DNA of 64,000 nt from Maribacter spongiicola (GTDB taxonomy: Bacteria > Bacteroidota > Bacteroidia > Flavobacteriales > Flavobacteriaceae): assembly GCF_004364165.1 (NCBI RefSeq), contig NZ_SOAY01000010.1, positions 1,763,098-1,827,097 on the forward strand, given 5' to 3'. The first letter of the stretch is position 1. Each line of letters starts with the position of its first letter. Positions 17,192-26,641 of this stretch are shown here, piece after piece. Position numbers and translations under genes: made by a program. Under the pieces are notes generated by a model. That model was not told the DNA's origin. It was given only the letters and a program-made list of their open reading frames with translations, and did no database searches.

Positions 17192-20100
17192 CTACTCAAC
17201 AGTAACAATCAAATCGTCTTGTTTTACCATGCTGCCTTCTTTTAGACTCACAGAAGTAACTGTACCGGCTTTAAAAGAAGTAACCGTTGTTTCCATTTTC
17301 ATTGCTTCAATTACAAATAATGGATCGTTCTCTTTTATGGTTTGACCTTTTTTGACCAATACCTTGTATAAAGATCCTTGTAACGGCGCTCCTATCTGAT
17401 CATCGTTTGCCGGATCTATCTTTTCATTTTCTTCAATTTTAAGGTTTAAAGAGGTGTCTAAAACATCAACAAATCTATTTTCACCGTTTACTTGAAAGAA
17501 TACGGTTCTCATACCTAATTCATTTGGTATCCCTACAGAAAGTAGCCTTACGATGACTGTTTTACCCGGTTCTAATTCTATCAAGGTTTCTTCACGAAGT
17601 TTCATTCCGTAGAAGAAATGCTTTGTTTGTACCAACGCTAAATTGCCATACAACTTATAGTTCTCATGTGCTTTTTCAAACACTTTTGGGTATAAGGTGT
17701 ATGAAAGAAAATCTTCCATTTCAATAGCACGAGTAAAGCCTTTTTGAAATTTCTTTTTAAAGGCTTTAAATTCTTTGTCAAAATCTGTTGGTGCTAAATG
17801 TGCATTTGGTCTGTTCGTGTATGGTTTTTTGTTCTTAAGAATGATTTTCTGAAGCTTCTTAGGGAATCCGCCAACGGGCTGACCTAAATCTCCCATAAAG
17901 AAACTAATTACAGAATCTGGGAAAGATATTTCTTCGCCACGTGTCATTACATCTTCTGTGGTTAAATCATTAGTTACCATGAAAATTGCCATGTCACCAA
18001 CCACTTTTGAACTCGGTGTTACCTTAATTAGGTTACCAAAGAGTTTATTTACCTCTGCATACATCGTTTTTACTTCTTCAAATCGGTCTCCTAAACCTAA
18101 AGCAGTTGCTTGTGGGCGCAAATTCGAATACTGTCCGCCAGGTATTTCATGTGAATACACTTCTGCTGTACCCGCTTTTAATCCCGATTCAAAAGGGTAG
18201 TACAATTCTCTTGTATCTTCCCAGTAGTTAGAAAATTGATTCAGCTTCGGCATGTCGAACTCATGTGCTCGTGGCTGACCTTTCATCATCTCTACAACCG
18301 AATTGAAGTTCGGCTGAGAAGTTAATCCTGATAATCCGCCTAGAGCGACATCAACCACATCAACACCGGCTTCAATTGCTTTCATGTATGTTGTCGTCTG
18401 TAACGAAGAGGTGTCATGCGTATGTAAATGTATTGGCAACTTTACTGTGTCTTTTAATGCTAAAACCAATTCAGTAGCGGCATATGGTTTCAATAGACCT
18501 GCCATATCTTTAATGGCAATCATATGTGCACCTGCGTTTTCTAAATCTTTTGCAAGTTGCGTGTAGTATTTTAGAGTGTATTTTGTTTCGTTTACATTTA
18601 GTATATCACCCGTGTAACTTACAGCTGCTTCTGCAATACCACCCGTTTTATTACGTACATAATTAATACTTGGTTCCATCGCTTTCACCCAGTTCAACGA
18701 ATCGAAAATTCTAAAAATATCGACGCCGTTTTCCCAAGATTTCTCAACGAATTTTTCAATTAAATTATCAGGGTATGCTTTGTACCCGACTCCGTTAGAT
18801 CCACGAAGTAGCATTTGAAATAATATGTTCGGTACTGCTTTACGTAATTCACGTAAACGTGTCCACGGACTCTCATGTAAGAAACGCATACTAACATCGA
18901 AGGTTGCGCCACCCCAAACCTCCATACTAAAGGTGTTTGGGTGATTCTTCGCATAACTTTCTGCAACACGCAACATATCATAGGTACGCATTCTTGTTGC
19001 CAATAATGATTGGTGCGCATCACGCATGGTAGTATCTGTAAAATGAATTTTCTTTTCATCCATTAACCATGCACAGAATTTCTCGGGACCCATTTCGGTC
19101 AGCATATCTTTTGTTCCCTTCGGATGTGCTTCTAACGGATTAAATTTTGGAACTTTCGGATTTCTGAAAACTTTATTCTGATCAATATACTTAACATCAG
19201 AATTTCCGTTTACAATTACTTCTGCCAAAAAGTTCACCACTTTCGATGTTCTATCTTGTGGTAATTTGATTTTGAATAGGGCAGGGGTGTTCTGTATGAA
19301 ATTGACAGTTGCCTTACCATCTTTAAAAATAGGATGCTGAATTACATTCTGTAGAAAATGGATATTGGTTTCAACTCCTCTAATTCTAAATTCTTTTAAT
19401 GCACGTACCATTTTACGGGTAGCACCATCTAAGGTTCTACCATGAGACGATACTTTTACTAGCATCGAGTCAAAAAACGGACTCACTTGATACCCTTGGT
19501 AAATACTACCGGCATCTAACCGAATGCCCATACCAGAGGCACTTCTATACGTAGTTACCGTACCATAATCGGGAGTAAAATTATTGCCCGGATCTTCTGT
19601 GGTTAAACGACATTGTAATGCAAAACCATAGGTAGCAATCGTATCTTGACCAAATATTTTAATCTGCTGACTGTCTAGCTTATAATTTCCTGCAACGAAA
19701 ATTTGAGTTTTTACCAAGTCAATACCAGTAACCATTTCGGTAACGGTATGCTCTACCTGTATTCTTGGGTTTACTTCAATAAAGTAAATATTATCATTTG
19801 GGTCAACCAAAAATTCTACCGTACCTATATTGTTATAGTTTACCTCTTTGGCAATGTCAACGGCATATTTGTAAAGATTCTGTTTTACATCTTCACTAAC
19901 GTTGTGTGACGGTGCTATCTCAACCACTTTCTGGTGGCGACGCTGCACAGAGCAATCGCGCTCATGTAAATGGCGAATATTACCGTGGTTATCGGCTACG
20001 ATTTGAACTTCTATATGTTTAGGGTCTTCTACATACTTTTCTAGAAACATGGTGTCATCGCCAAAAGCGTTTAATGCTTCGTTTCTGGCAGAATCAAAAT

Positions 20101-20644
20101 TCATTTCTAGATCTTCGTCTTTTCTTATGATACGCATACCACGACCACCACCACCAGAGGCAGCTTTTAGCATTATTGGGTACCCAATTATTGCCGCTTC
20201 GGATAGCGCAACTTTAAGCGAGGTTAATTTTTTCTTATTGCTTTCAATGATAGGAACATTACATTTTACAGCAACTTTTTTGGCGGTAATTTTATCACCT
20301 AGGGCATCCATTACTTTTGGATCCGGACCAATGAAAATAATGTCGTTTGCAGCGCATTGTCTTGCAAATTCTGAGTTTTCAGAAAGAAATCCGTAACCTG
20401 GGTGTATGGCATCTACATTTTTAGCCTTTGCCAAAGCTATAATTTGCGGAATGTCTAAATAAGGTTTTAAAGGCTGATTGTCTTCACCGATTTGGTAAGA
20501 TTCATCGGCTTTATTTCGATGTTGCGAATAACGATCTTCATAAGTGTAAATGGCAACTGTTTTAATGTTCAGCTCAGAACAGGCGCGCAATACACGAATT
20601 GCAATTTCACTTCTATTGGCTACTAAAACCTTTTTAATCTTCAT
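17192..20644 (-). CDS. pyc: Pyruvate carboxylase (single chain)
   Basis: Biotin enzyme that carboxylates pyruvate to oxaloacetate, refilling the citrate cycle. The 1150 residues contain all domains in order: biotin carboxylase with the ATP-grasp loop ASGGGGRGMR and the KHIEVQI and RDCSVQRRHQK segments, the carboxyltransferase domain with FTDTTMRDAHQSLLATRMR and metal-binding HLHTHDT, and the C-terminal biotinyl domain with VIEAMKMETTV (Lys of MKM carries biotin). The aconitase genes at 44-49 kb act in the same cycle. It is monocistronic, with a terminator downstream. Confidence 0.97.
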   Translation of the reverse strand: MKIKKVLVANRSEIAIRVLRACSELNIKTVAIYTYEDRYSQHRNKADESYQIGEDNQPLKPYLDIPQIIALAKAKNVDAIHPGYGFLSENSEFARQCAANDIIFIGPDPKVMDALGDKITAKKVAVKCNVPIIESNKKKLTSLKVALSEAAIIGYPIMLKAASGGGGRGMRIIRKDEDLEMNFDSARNEALNAFGDDTMFLEKYVEDPKHIEVQIVADNHGNIRHLHERDCSVQRRHQKVVEIAPSHNVSEDVKQNLYKYAVDIAKEVNYNNIGTVEFLVDPNDNIYFIEVNPRIQVEHTVTEMVTGIDLVKTQIFVAGNYKLDSQQIKIFGQDTIATYGFALQCRLTTEDPGNNFTPDYGTVTTYRSASGMGIRLDAGSIYQGYQVSPFFDSMLVKVSSHGRTLDGATRKMVRALKEFRIRGVETNIHFLQNVIQHPIFKDGKATVNFIQNTPALFKIKLPQDRTSKVVNFLAEVIVNGNSDVKYIDQNKVFRNPKVPKFNPLEAHPKGTKDMLTEMGPEKFCAWLMDEKKIHFTDTTMRDAHQSLLATRMRTYDMLRVAESYAKNHPNTFSMEVWGGATFDVSMRFLHESPWTRLRELRKAVPNILFQMLLRGSNGVGYKAYPDNLIEKFVEKSWENGVDIFRIFDSLNWVKAMEPSINYVRNKTGGIAEAAVSYTGDILNVNETKYTLKYYTQLAKDLENAGAHMIAIKDMAGLLKPYAATELVLALKDTVKLPIHLHTHDTSSLQTTTYMKAIEAGVDVVDVALGGLSGLTSQPNFNSVVEMMKGQPRAHEFDMPKLNQFSNYWEDTRELYYPFESGLKAGTAEVYSHEIPGGQYSNLRPQATALGLGDRFEEVKTMYAEVNKLFGNLIKVTPSSKVVGDMAIFMVTNDLTTEDVMTRGEEISFPDSVISFFMGDLGQPVGGFPKKLQKIILKNKKPYTNRPNAHLAPTDFDKEFKAFKKKFQKGFTRAIEMEDFLSYTLYPKVFEKAHENYKLYGNLALVQTKHFFYGMKLREETLIELEPGKTVIVRLLSVGIPNELGMRTVFFQVNGENRFVDVLDTSLNLKIEENEKIDPANDDQIGAPLQGSLYKVLVKKGQTIKENDPLFVIEAMKMETTVTSFKAGTVTSVSLKEGSMVKQDDLIVTVE

Positions 20645-21037
20645 TTTTGGGCAATGTATTTAATGGTTAGTGTTTAATTGTATTTGTTATAAAACTTCAT
20701 TTTTCATCTGAAATTGTTACAAAGGCTATAATTTAATTCTAAAATATCAACTAAACAATGCTATGCATGCATAATATTTTTCATTTGAGAACTAATTTGT
20801 GATATGATCTCAGAGAAGGTAGTTTATATTTCAATATGATATGTCTAAGTGGTTGCAAATTTGATGGTTGTCGTCCCTTTAATTTGCAAAATAGTTTTCG
20901 AGGTCTCGCAAAATATTGGTGAGCTTAGTGCTTTTTAGAGCGGAATACCTCTACCACCACATAATTATATTAATTTAGAGCCATAATTGTGCTGGGGTAG
21001 TGTGCCTTTCTGCATTTATGATATTAGACCGACTATT
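20645..21037. other. Divergent intergenic region, pyc / pssA
   Basis: About 390 bases without a credible gene. It must contain both promoters. A perfect 9-bp inverted repeat, TTGCAAATT (20853-20861) and AATTTGCAA (20881-20889), separated by 19 bp, is the only clear structure. TAATTGTG at about 20981 is one base from the -7 consensus and could serve pssA. Confidence 0.4.
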
Positions 21038-21775
21038 ATGAAAAAGCATATTCCTAATTTTATTACTCTTTTGAACGTCTTTTGTGGCTGTGTGGCTACC
21101 ATGTTCGCTGTTATGAATAGATTAGAACTTGCTGCAATATTCGTTGCACTTGGTATTTTCTTTGATTTTTTTGACGGATTAGCTGCGCGTGTTTTAGATG
21201 TAAAAAGCGAATTAGGTCTACAGTTAGATTCTTTGGCAGATATGATTACTAGCGGATTAGTACCTGGTATTGTAATGTTTCAATTATTGGCAATGTCGCA
21301 AACTAGCGGATGGGGAGATGGCTCTCACTTTTTTATGGAAGCTGGTAAATTCCAATTCATACATTTAATACCCTTTTTAGGGTTTATAGTGACTATGGCT
21401 TCTGGGTATCGTTTGGCGAAATTCAATATTGATGAAAACCAGACATCTTCGTTTATTGGTTTGCCAACACCAGCAAATGCACTTTTAATACTTTCATTAC
21501 CACTTATCCTTTTATACCAAAACAATGATTTTTTAAATAGAATCATTCTTAATCAATGGTTCTTGATCATCTTAACATTAGTGAGTGCATATTTACTAAA
21601 TGCTAATTTGCCGCTATTTGCTTTAAAATTCAAGAATACAAGCTTCAAGGATAATGCTATGCGTTATATCTTTCTTATCATTAGTCTTGTGCTAATCGTT
21701 ACCATGAAATTCATGGCTATTCCCTTAATTATTCTATTTTATGTAGTAAGTTCTGTCATACAAGAGAGACTTTAA
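21038..21775 (+). CDS. pssA: CDP-diacylglycerol--serine O-phosphatidyltransferase
   Basis: Integral membrane enzyme making phosphatidylserine, the precursor of phosphatidylethanolamine. The Met at 21038 (MKKHIPNFITLLNVFCGC) is the family start; the frame is open from 20987. The CDP-alcohol phosphatidyltransferase signature is complete: D46-G47-x2-A50-R51-x8-G60-x3-D64-x3-D68. Several membrane helices follow. It starts a plus-strand run with the broken dinB, amine oxidase and dus genes (27, 30 and 7 bp gaps). Confidence 0.93.
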   Translation: MKKHIPNFITLLNVFCGCVATMFAVMNRLELAAIFVALGIFFDFFDGLAARVLDVKSELGLQLDSLADMITSGLVPGIVMFQLLAMSQTSGWGDGSHFFMEAGKFQFIHLIPFLGFIVTMASGYRLAKFNIDENQTSSFIGLPTPANALLILSLPLILLYQNNDFLNRIILNQWFLIILTLVSAYLLNANLPLFALKFKNTSFKDNAMRYIFLIISLVLIVTMKFMAIPLIILFYVVSSVIQERL

Positions 21776-21802
21776 ACGTAGATTTATTTAGGAAAAACGA
21801 TT

Positions 21803-22318
21803 ATGGAAAATGAAGAATATGAGTTTTGGTTAAGCGGACCTATTCAAGGTGTGCCAGATTTGCTGCAACCAGCAGCTCATGCATTGTTGCAATCTGAGCG
21901 TGAACTGAAAAAATATACTGCGGATTTCCCTAAATAATTATTATGGGCAAAAACGGCAGGTAGAGCTTCTGTGGGTTTTCATATGAATCATATTACAGGA
22001 GTTTTAGATAGAATGTTGACCTACGCAAAGGGGGAATCACTATCCGAAGCACAATTTCAATTTCTTAAACAAGAAGCCGCCTTTAATTTAACTACTGAAG
22101 TTGCTGATTTACAAGAGCAATTTTCGGTTAAAGTGTTAGAAGCGCTAGCATATTTCAAAACGATGCCAGAACAGACACTTTCAGAGAAAAGAACGGTTGG
22201 CAGAAAGAAGTTACCATCAACGGTAATCGGACTCCTTTTTCACGCTGCAGAGCACAGCCAAAGGCATATCGGGCAATTATTAGTAACTGCCAGTGTATTG
22301 CAATCAAAAATATCTTAG
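21803..22318 (+). pseudogene. DinB family protein gene interrupted by one in-frame stop
   Basis: Reading from the ATG at 21803 gives a DinB-like four-helix protein start (ENEEYEFWLSGPIQGVPDLLQPAAHALLQ) for 44 codons, then TAA at 21935-21937, then the same frame continues as LLWAKTAGRASVGFHMNHITGVLDRML to the natural stop at 22318. Together the 172 codons match one DinB family protein (metal-binding His near HMNHI and HAAEHSQRH). The change needed is one base (CAA or GAA to TAA). It could be a real recent nonsense mutation or a sequencing error. A restart at the Met at 21971 would give a protein lacking helix 1. Confidence 0.82.
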
Positions 22319-22348
22319 TCCGTCATTTAATCAGAATAACTTTATAGC

Positions 22349-23413
22349 ATGAATACATCGGTAGTAATAATCGGCGCAGGATTAACGGGTTTGCTAACTG
22401 CATATCGTTTGCAAGATCTAGGTTTTGATGTGAAGGTTTTAGAAGCACGAGAAAGAATTGGTGGTAGAATTAACACTATAGAATCTGGGAAGGCCAAAGT
22501 TGAAATGGGTGCTACTTGGTTTAATGAAAGTCACTACCATTTATTAGATGTTATTGAAGAATTCAAGGTTCCGTACTTCGAACAATTTATGACCGGTATC
22601 TCATATTTTCAAACTTTCTCTAATGTTCCGCCACAAGAAATTGCTGTACCTAACGACAGCCCTAGTTACCGATTTAAAAACGGAACTATTGATTTACTGA
22701 ATTCGATAGCTGGTAAATTGAAACCAAATACTATTTTTTTAAATGAAGTGGTTAACGAGGTAAATGTGCTTGATAACAATAATGAGATAAAAACCAATTC
22801 CCGCACATTATATGCAGATATTGTAATTACTACATTACCACCTGCGGCATTAATAGATCAAATAGAATTTTCTCCTGCGCTGCCAAATGATATAGTTTCT
22901 TTAGCAGAACAAACCCACACTTGGATGCAAGATTCCATTAAAGTTGCCTTAACCTATAAAAAGCCATTTTGGAGAGATCAAGGCAAATCGGGCACTATAT
23001 TTAGTAATGTTGGTCCGCTTACCGAGTTTTACGATCAGTCGAATCTAGAGATGGAGTCGTACGCACTTGTTGGATTTGCTTCTGGAAGTTGTGCTCGTTT
23101 CACTAAAGAACAACGAATAGAAAAAATTGAAGCGCAATTGAAAATGGTGTTCGGTGAAGAGGCTTTACAATACGAATCGTATCTAGAAACGGCTTGGTAC
23201 AATGAAGAATTTACCAAATCGAACAGGCAAGAACGTAACTTATTTTCCCATCAAAATGGCGGTCATGCACTGTATCAGGCACCCTTATTCGAGAATAAAT
23301 TATTTATTTCTGGTGCAGAAACATCAAAATATCACTCTGGTTACATGGAAGGCGCTATTTTTGCAGCTAAATCTGTTGTTGCAAAACTTAAAAGTTTGCA
23401 CCTAACGCAGTAA
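22349..23413 (+). CDS. FAD-dependent amine oxidase family protein
   Basis: Flavoprotein of 354 residues. The N-terminal dinucleotide-binding motif VVIIGAGLTGLLTAYRL is followed by EARERIGGRI, the flavin monoamine oxidase pattern; the C-terminus has LFISGAETSKYHSGYMEGAI, where FAD is bound again. It is shorter than typical monoamine oxidases (about 450), so the substrate domain is reduced. The substrate is unknown. It is the third frame of the pssA run and is followed after 7 bases by dus. Confidence 0.85.
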   Translation: MNTSVVIIGAGLTGLLTAYRLQDLGFDVKVLEARERIGGRINTIESGKAKVEMGATWFNESHYHLLDVIEEFKVPYFEQFMTGISYFQTFSNVPPQEIAVPNDSPSYRFKNGTIDLLNSIAGKLKPNTIFLNEVVNEVNVLDNNNEIKTNSRTLYADIVITTLPPAALIDQIEFSPALPNDIVSLAEQTHTWMQDSIKVALTYKKPFWRDQGKSGTIFSNVGPLTEFYDQSNLEMESYALVGFASGSCARFTKEQRIEKIEAQLKMVFGEEALQYESYLETAWYNEEFTKSNRQERNLFSHQNGGHALYQAPLFENKLFISGAETSKYHSGYMEGAIFAAKSVVAKLKSLHLTQ

Positions 23414-23420
23414 TACATAC

Positions 23421-24365
23421 ATGTCAGTTACCTTATTATCATCCCCATTACAGGGTTTTACCGATTTTAGATTTCGCAATGCGTTCCATAAATATTTTGG
23501 TGGTATTGATACGTTTTACGCGCCATACATTCGTTTGAATGGTAAAATGGTGATAAAGAATTCGTATCAAAAAGATCTACAACTAGAGAATAATACTACC
23601 CTAGAAGTTATTCCGCAGGTAATGACGGGCGATGCTGATGAGTTTCTGTTCGTTGTAAAATACATTCAAAGTTTAGGGTACAAAGAACTCAACTGGAATT
23701 TAGGTTGCCCTTACCCAATGGTTACGAAGCAAGGTATGGGTAGCGGACTTATTTGTAATCCTGAAAAAATTGACCATATTTTAAAACGAACACACGAAGA
23801 AACCGATGTGGTGGTTTCTATGAAAATGCGAATGGGGTACGAGAATGCAGAAGAAATATTAGACGTATTTCCTATTCTAGACAAGTATCCATTAAAGAAT
23901 ATTGCCATTCACGCCCGCATCGGTAAGCAATTGTATAAAGGCGGAGTAGATCTTGATGCCTTTCAGAAATGTGTTGAAAATACTAAGCATAAACTATACT
24001 ATAATGGCGATATAACTACAGTATCAAAGTTTAAAGAAATGCAAGAGCGCTTCCCTTCAATTGACCATTTTATGATGGGAAGAGGATTAATTGCCGACCC
24101 ATTTCTACCTAATATGATTAAGAATAATACTACCGAATACCCAAAAGACCGCTGGAAGATTTTCTCAGAATTTCATGATACTATTTATCAGCAATATGCT
24201 GAGGCATTATCAGGGCCGACACCTATAAAAATGAAAATGCGTGGCTTTTGGGAATATTTTTCATTGTCAACTTCCAATCCGCAAAAGGCATTCAAGAAAA
24301 TAAAAAAAGCAAATAATCCAAAGGCGTATCAACAAGCGGTACGTGAGATATTGAATAATGAATAA
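23421..24365 (+). CDS. tRNA-dihydrouridine synthase family protein
   Basis: Flavin enzyme that reduces specific uridines of tRNA to dihydrouridine. The TIM-barrel start SPLQGFTDFRFRNAF, the APYIRLN segment, and NWNLGCPYPMVTKQGMGSGL with the catalytic Cys96 are diagnostic, as are MKMRMGYE and HARIGKQLYKGGVD (FMN/tRNA binding). Phosphate-binding GDITT and MMGRGLIADPFL follow. Length (314) and motifs fit the DusA/DusC-like group; which uridine is modified cannot be read. Its 3' end contains the promoter of the next gene. Confidence 0.9.
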   Translation: MSVTLLSSPLQGFTDFRFRNAFHKYFGGIDTFYAPYIRLNGKMVIKNSYQKDLQLENNTTLEVIPQVMTGDADEFLFVVKYIQSLGYKELNWNLGCPYPMVTKQGMGSGLICNPEKIDHILKRTHEETDVVVSMKMRMGYENAEEILDVFPILDKYPLKNIAIHARIGKQLYKGGVDLDAFQKCVENTKHKLYYNGDITTVSKFKEMQERFPSIDHFMMGRGLIADPFLPNMIKNNTTEYPKDRWKIFSEFHDTIYQQYAEALSGPTPIKMKMRGFWEYFSLSTSNPQKAFKKIKKANNPKAYQQAVREILNNE

Positions 24366-24382
24366 GCGAACAGTTATCTTTG
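24351..24382 (+). promoter_or_regulatory. Promoter of the radical SAM gene
   Basis: TTG (24351-24353), 21-bp spacer, TATCTTTG (24375-24382), a full consensus -7 box, 23 bases before the GTG start. It lies across the end of the dus gene. Confidence 0.6.
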
Positions 24383-24405
24383 CGGCATTGTTCTAAAATA
24401 ACTTT

Positions 24406-26586
24406 GTGAAAGACCTTCTTTTAATAACACCACCTTTTACCCAATTAAACACTCCGTATCCGGCAACGGCATACATTAAAGGGTTTTTGAATACAAAGGA
24501 TATTTCTTCTTTTCAGTCCGACTTAGGGATTGAGGTTATTTTATCACTTTTCAATAAAAATACCTTTCAGCAGCTATTTGACATGGCTTTTTCATCGGAT
24601 GCTATAGTGTCTGAAAATTGCCAAAGAATATATGCGCTTCGCAATGATTATTTGAAAACGCTAGATGCTGTTATTCTTTTTCTACAAGGAAAAAATGATA
24701 CATTAGCGAGGCAATTATGTACCGAAAATTTTTTACCGCAAGCTTCTCGTTTTGAACAGTTAGATGATTTAGAATGGGCTTTTGGTAATATGGGTATGCA
24801 AGATAAAGCCAAACATCTGGCAACCTTATATCTTGAAGATTTATCAGATTTTATAGTAGAATGTATAGACCCTAATTTCGGATTCAGTCGATATGCAGAG
24901 CGACTTGGACGTAGCGCCAATTCGTTTGATGAATTGTATAATCACTTGAATGAACAACCTACGTTTATTGATGAATTAACACTGAAGATACTAGCAAAGC
25001 AAATAGAAGCCGTACAACCTAAATTGGTGTGTTTTTCGGTTCCTTTTCCTGGTAATTTATATAGTGCTTTTCGTTGTGCGCAATTTATAAAAGCAAATTA
25101 TCCTGATTTGAAAATTGCCATGGGTGGCGGATTCCCAAATACCGAACTCCGTAGCCTTACCGATGTTCGCGTGTTTGAATTCTTTGATTTTATTACCCTT
25201 GATAATGGTGAGCTTCCGTTGGAGTTGGTGCATCAATATGTGGTCAAAGGGGAAGGGGAGTTAAAACGTGCTTTCATTTTAGAGGATAGTAAAGTCGTTT
25301 ATAAAAATGATAGTACACGACCAGATTATAAACAACAAGATGTTGGTACTCCAGATTATTCTGACCTGCAATTAACAAATTACATTTCGGTCATTGAAAT
25401 CGCCAATCCAATGCATAGTCTTTGGAGTGATGGTCGTTGGAATAAACTTACGATGGCACATGGTTGCTATTGGGGTAAATGTACTTTTTGTGATATCTCT
25501 TTAGATTATATAAAAATATACGAACCTGTAGCTGCTAGTTTGTTGGTAGACCGCGTAGAAACGTTGATGGAACAAACAGGGGAATCTGGTTTCCATTTTG
25601 TGGATGAAGCTGCTCCGCCATCATTGATGAAAGCTTTTGCGCTAGAAGTCTTAAAAAGAAACTTGACCATCACTTGGTGGACGAATATTCGTTTCGAAAA
25701 GAACTTTACACAAGACTTATGCTTTTTGCTGAAAGCATCTGGCTGTATCGCTGTTTCTGGCGGATTGGAAGTGGCATCAGATAGACTTCTGAAACTCATA
25801 GATAAAGGCGTAACGGTAGAACAGGTAGCACAGGTAACGAGAAATTTCACCGAAGCGAACATTATGGTGCATTCGTATTTAATGTACGGCTACCCAACGC
25901 AGACAATTCAAGAAACGGTAGACAGTTTAGAAATGGTTCGCCAGTTGTTTGAATTGGGAATCATACAATCGGGATTTTGGCATCAGTTTGCATTGACAGC
26001 TCACAGTCCGGTCGGGCTGCATCCCGAAGAATACGGAGTAATGCCAGATTTGAAATCCATCACCTTTGCAAATAACGATATTGATTTTAAAGATAAAACG
26101 GGAGTTGATCATAGTAAGTTCAGCTTCGGATTAAAGAAATCACTCTTTAATTTTATGCACGGTATCGGTTTTGATATGAGCTTGCAAGAATGGTTCGATT
26201 TTAAAATTCCGCTAACAAACATTTCCGCAGATTATATTTATAATTGTCTACAACAAGAGCAGGTATTAAGTACAAAATCGTCAGCAAAAATAGCTTGGAT
26301 AGGTCCGATGCCAACTACTGCCGAACGGGTTAAAAAGAAAAAAGGCATGACTTGGCAACAGTTAGCATTGGGTTTTCATACCAAAACGGGTATCTATGAA
26401 ATTACTGTAGATAAAGATAAAGGCGAATGGTTACTTTCTACGCTAGAACAATTAAAACCTGAAAATAAACCTGTAAGTTACGGTCAGTTAAAAAAGGATT
26501 ACGAATCTCAGTTAGAAGATTTTGAGCTGTTTTGGTACTCTAAGCAAGTAACAGGTCTACGTGACCACGGACTATTGGTGCTATAA
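24406..26586 (+). CDS. B12-binding-domain radical SAM protein
   Basis: Starts with GTG (KDLLLITPPFTQLNTPYPATAYIKG). The N-terminal half contains the cobalamin-binding fold (VCFSVPFPGNLYSAFRCAQFIK, then IAMGGGFPNTE), lacking the DxHxxG base-off His. The radical SAM domain has its iron-sulfur cysteines at 354, 359 and 362 in GCYWGKCTFCD, that is Cx4Cx2C instead of the usual Cx3Cx2C; next come FVDEAAPPSLM and VSGGLEVASDRLLKLIDKGV. At 726 residues it is long, with an extra C-terminal region. B12-radical SAM enzymes methylate or rearrange unreactive carbons. The substrate is unknown and no peptide precursor is seen nearby. Confidence 0.88.
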   Translation: MKDLLLITPPFTQLNTPYPATAYIKGFLNTKDISSFQSDLGIEVILSLFNKNTFQQLFDMAFSSDAIVSENCQRIYALRNDYLKTLDAVILFLQGKNDTLARQLCTENFLPQASRFEQLDDLEWAFGNMGMQDKAKHLATLYLEDLSDFIVECIDPNFGFSRYAERLGRSANSFDELYNHLNEQPTFIDELTLKILAKQIEAVQPKLVCFSVPFPGNLYSAFRCAQFIKANYPDLKIAMGGGFPNTELRSLTDVRVFEFFDFITLDNGELPLELVHQYVVKGEGELKRAFILEDSKVVYKNDSTRPDYKQQDVGTPDYSDLQLTNYISVIEIANPMHSLWSDGRWNKLTMAHGCYWGKCTFCDISLDYIKIYEPVAASLLVDRVETLMEQTGESGFHFVDEAAPPSLMKAFALEVLKRNLTITWWTNIRFEKNFTQDLCFLLKASGCIAVSGGLEVASDRLLKLIDKGVTVEQVAQVTRNFTEANIMVHSYLMYGYPTQTIQETVDSLEMVRQLFELGIIQSGFWHQFALTAHSPVGLHPEEYGVMPDLKSITFANNDIDFKDKTGVDHSKFSFGLKKSLFNFMHGIGFDMSLQEWFDFKIPLTNISADYIYNCLQQEQVLSTKSSAKIAWIGPMPTTAERVKKKKGMTWQQLALGFHTKTGIYEITVDKDKGEWLLSTLEQLKPENKPVSYGQLKKDYESQLEDFELFWYSKQVTGLRDHGLLVL

Positions 26587-26622
26587 AAAAAAGCTCACAT
26601 TGAATATTCAACGCAAGCTTTT
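26585..26622. terminator. Bidirectional terminator
   Basis: AAAAGCT pairs with AGCTTTT around an inner palindrome TTGAATATTCAA; A-runs and T-runs flank both sides. It lies between the convergent radical SAM and phosphatase genes and can serve both. Confidence 0.72.
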
Positions 26623-26641
26623 AGTTTTACTATAGCATTAG

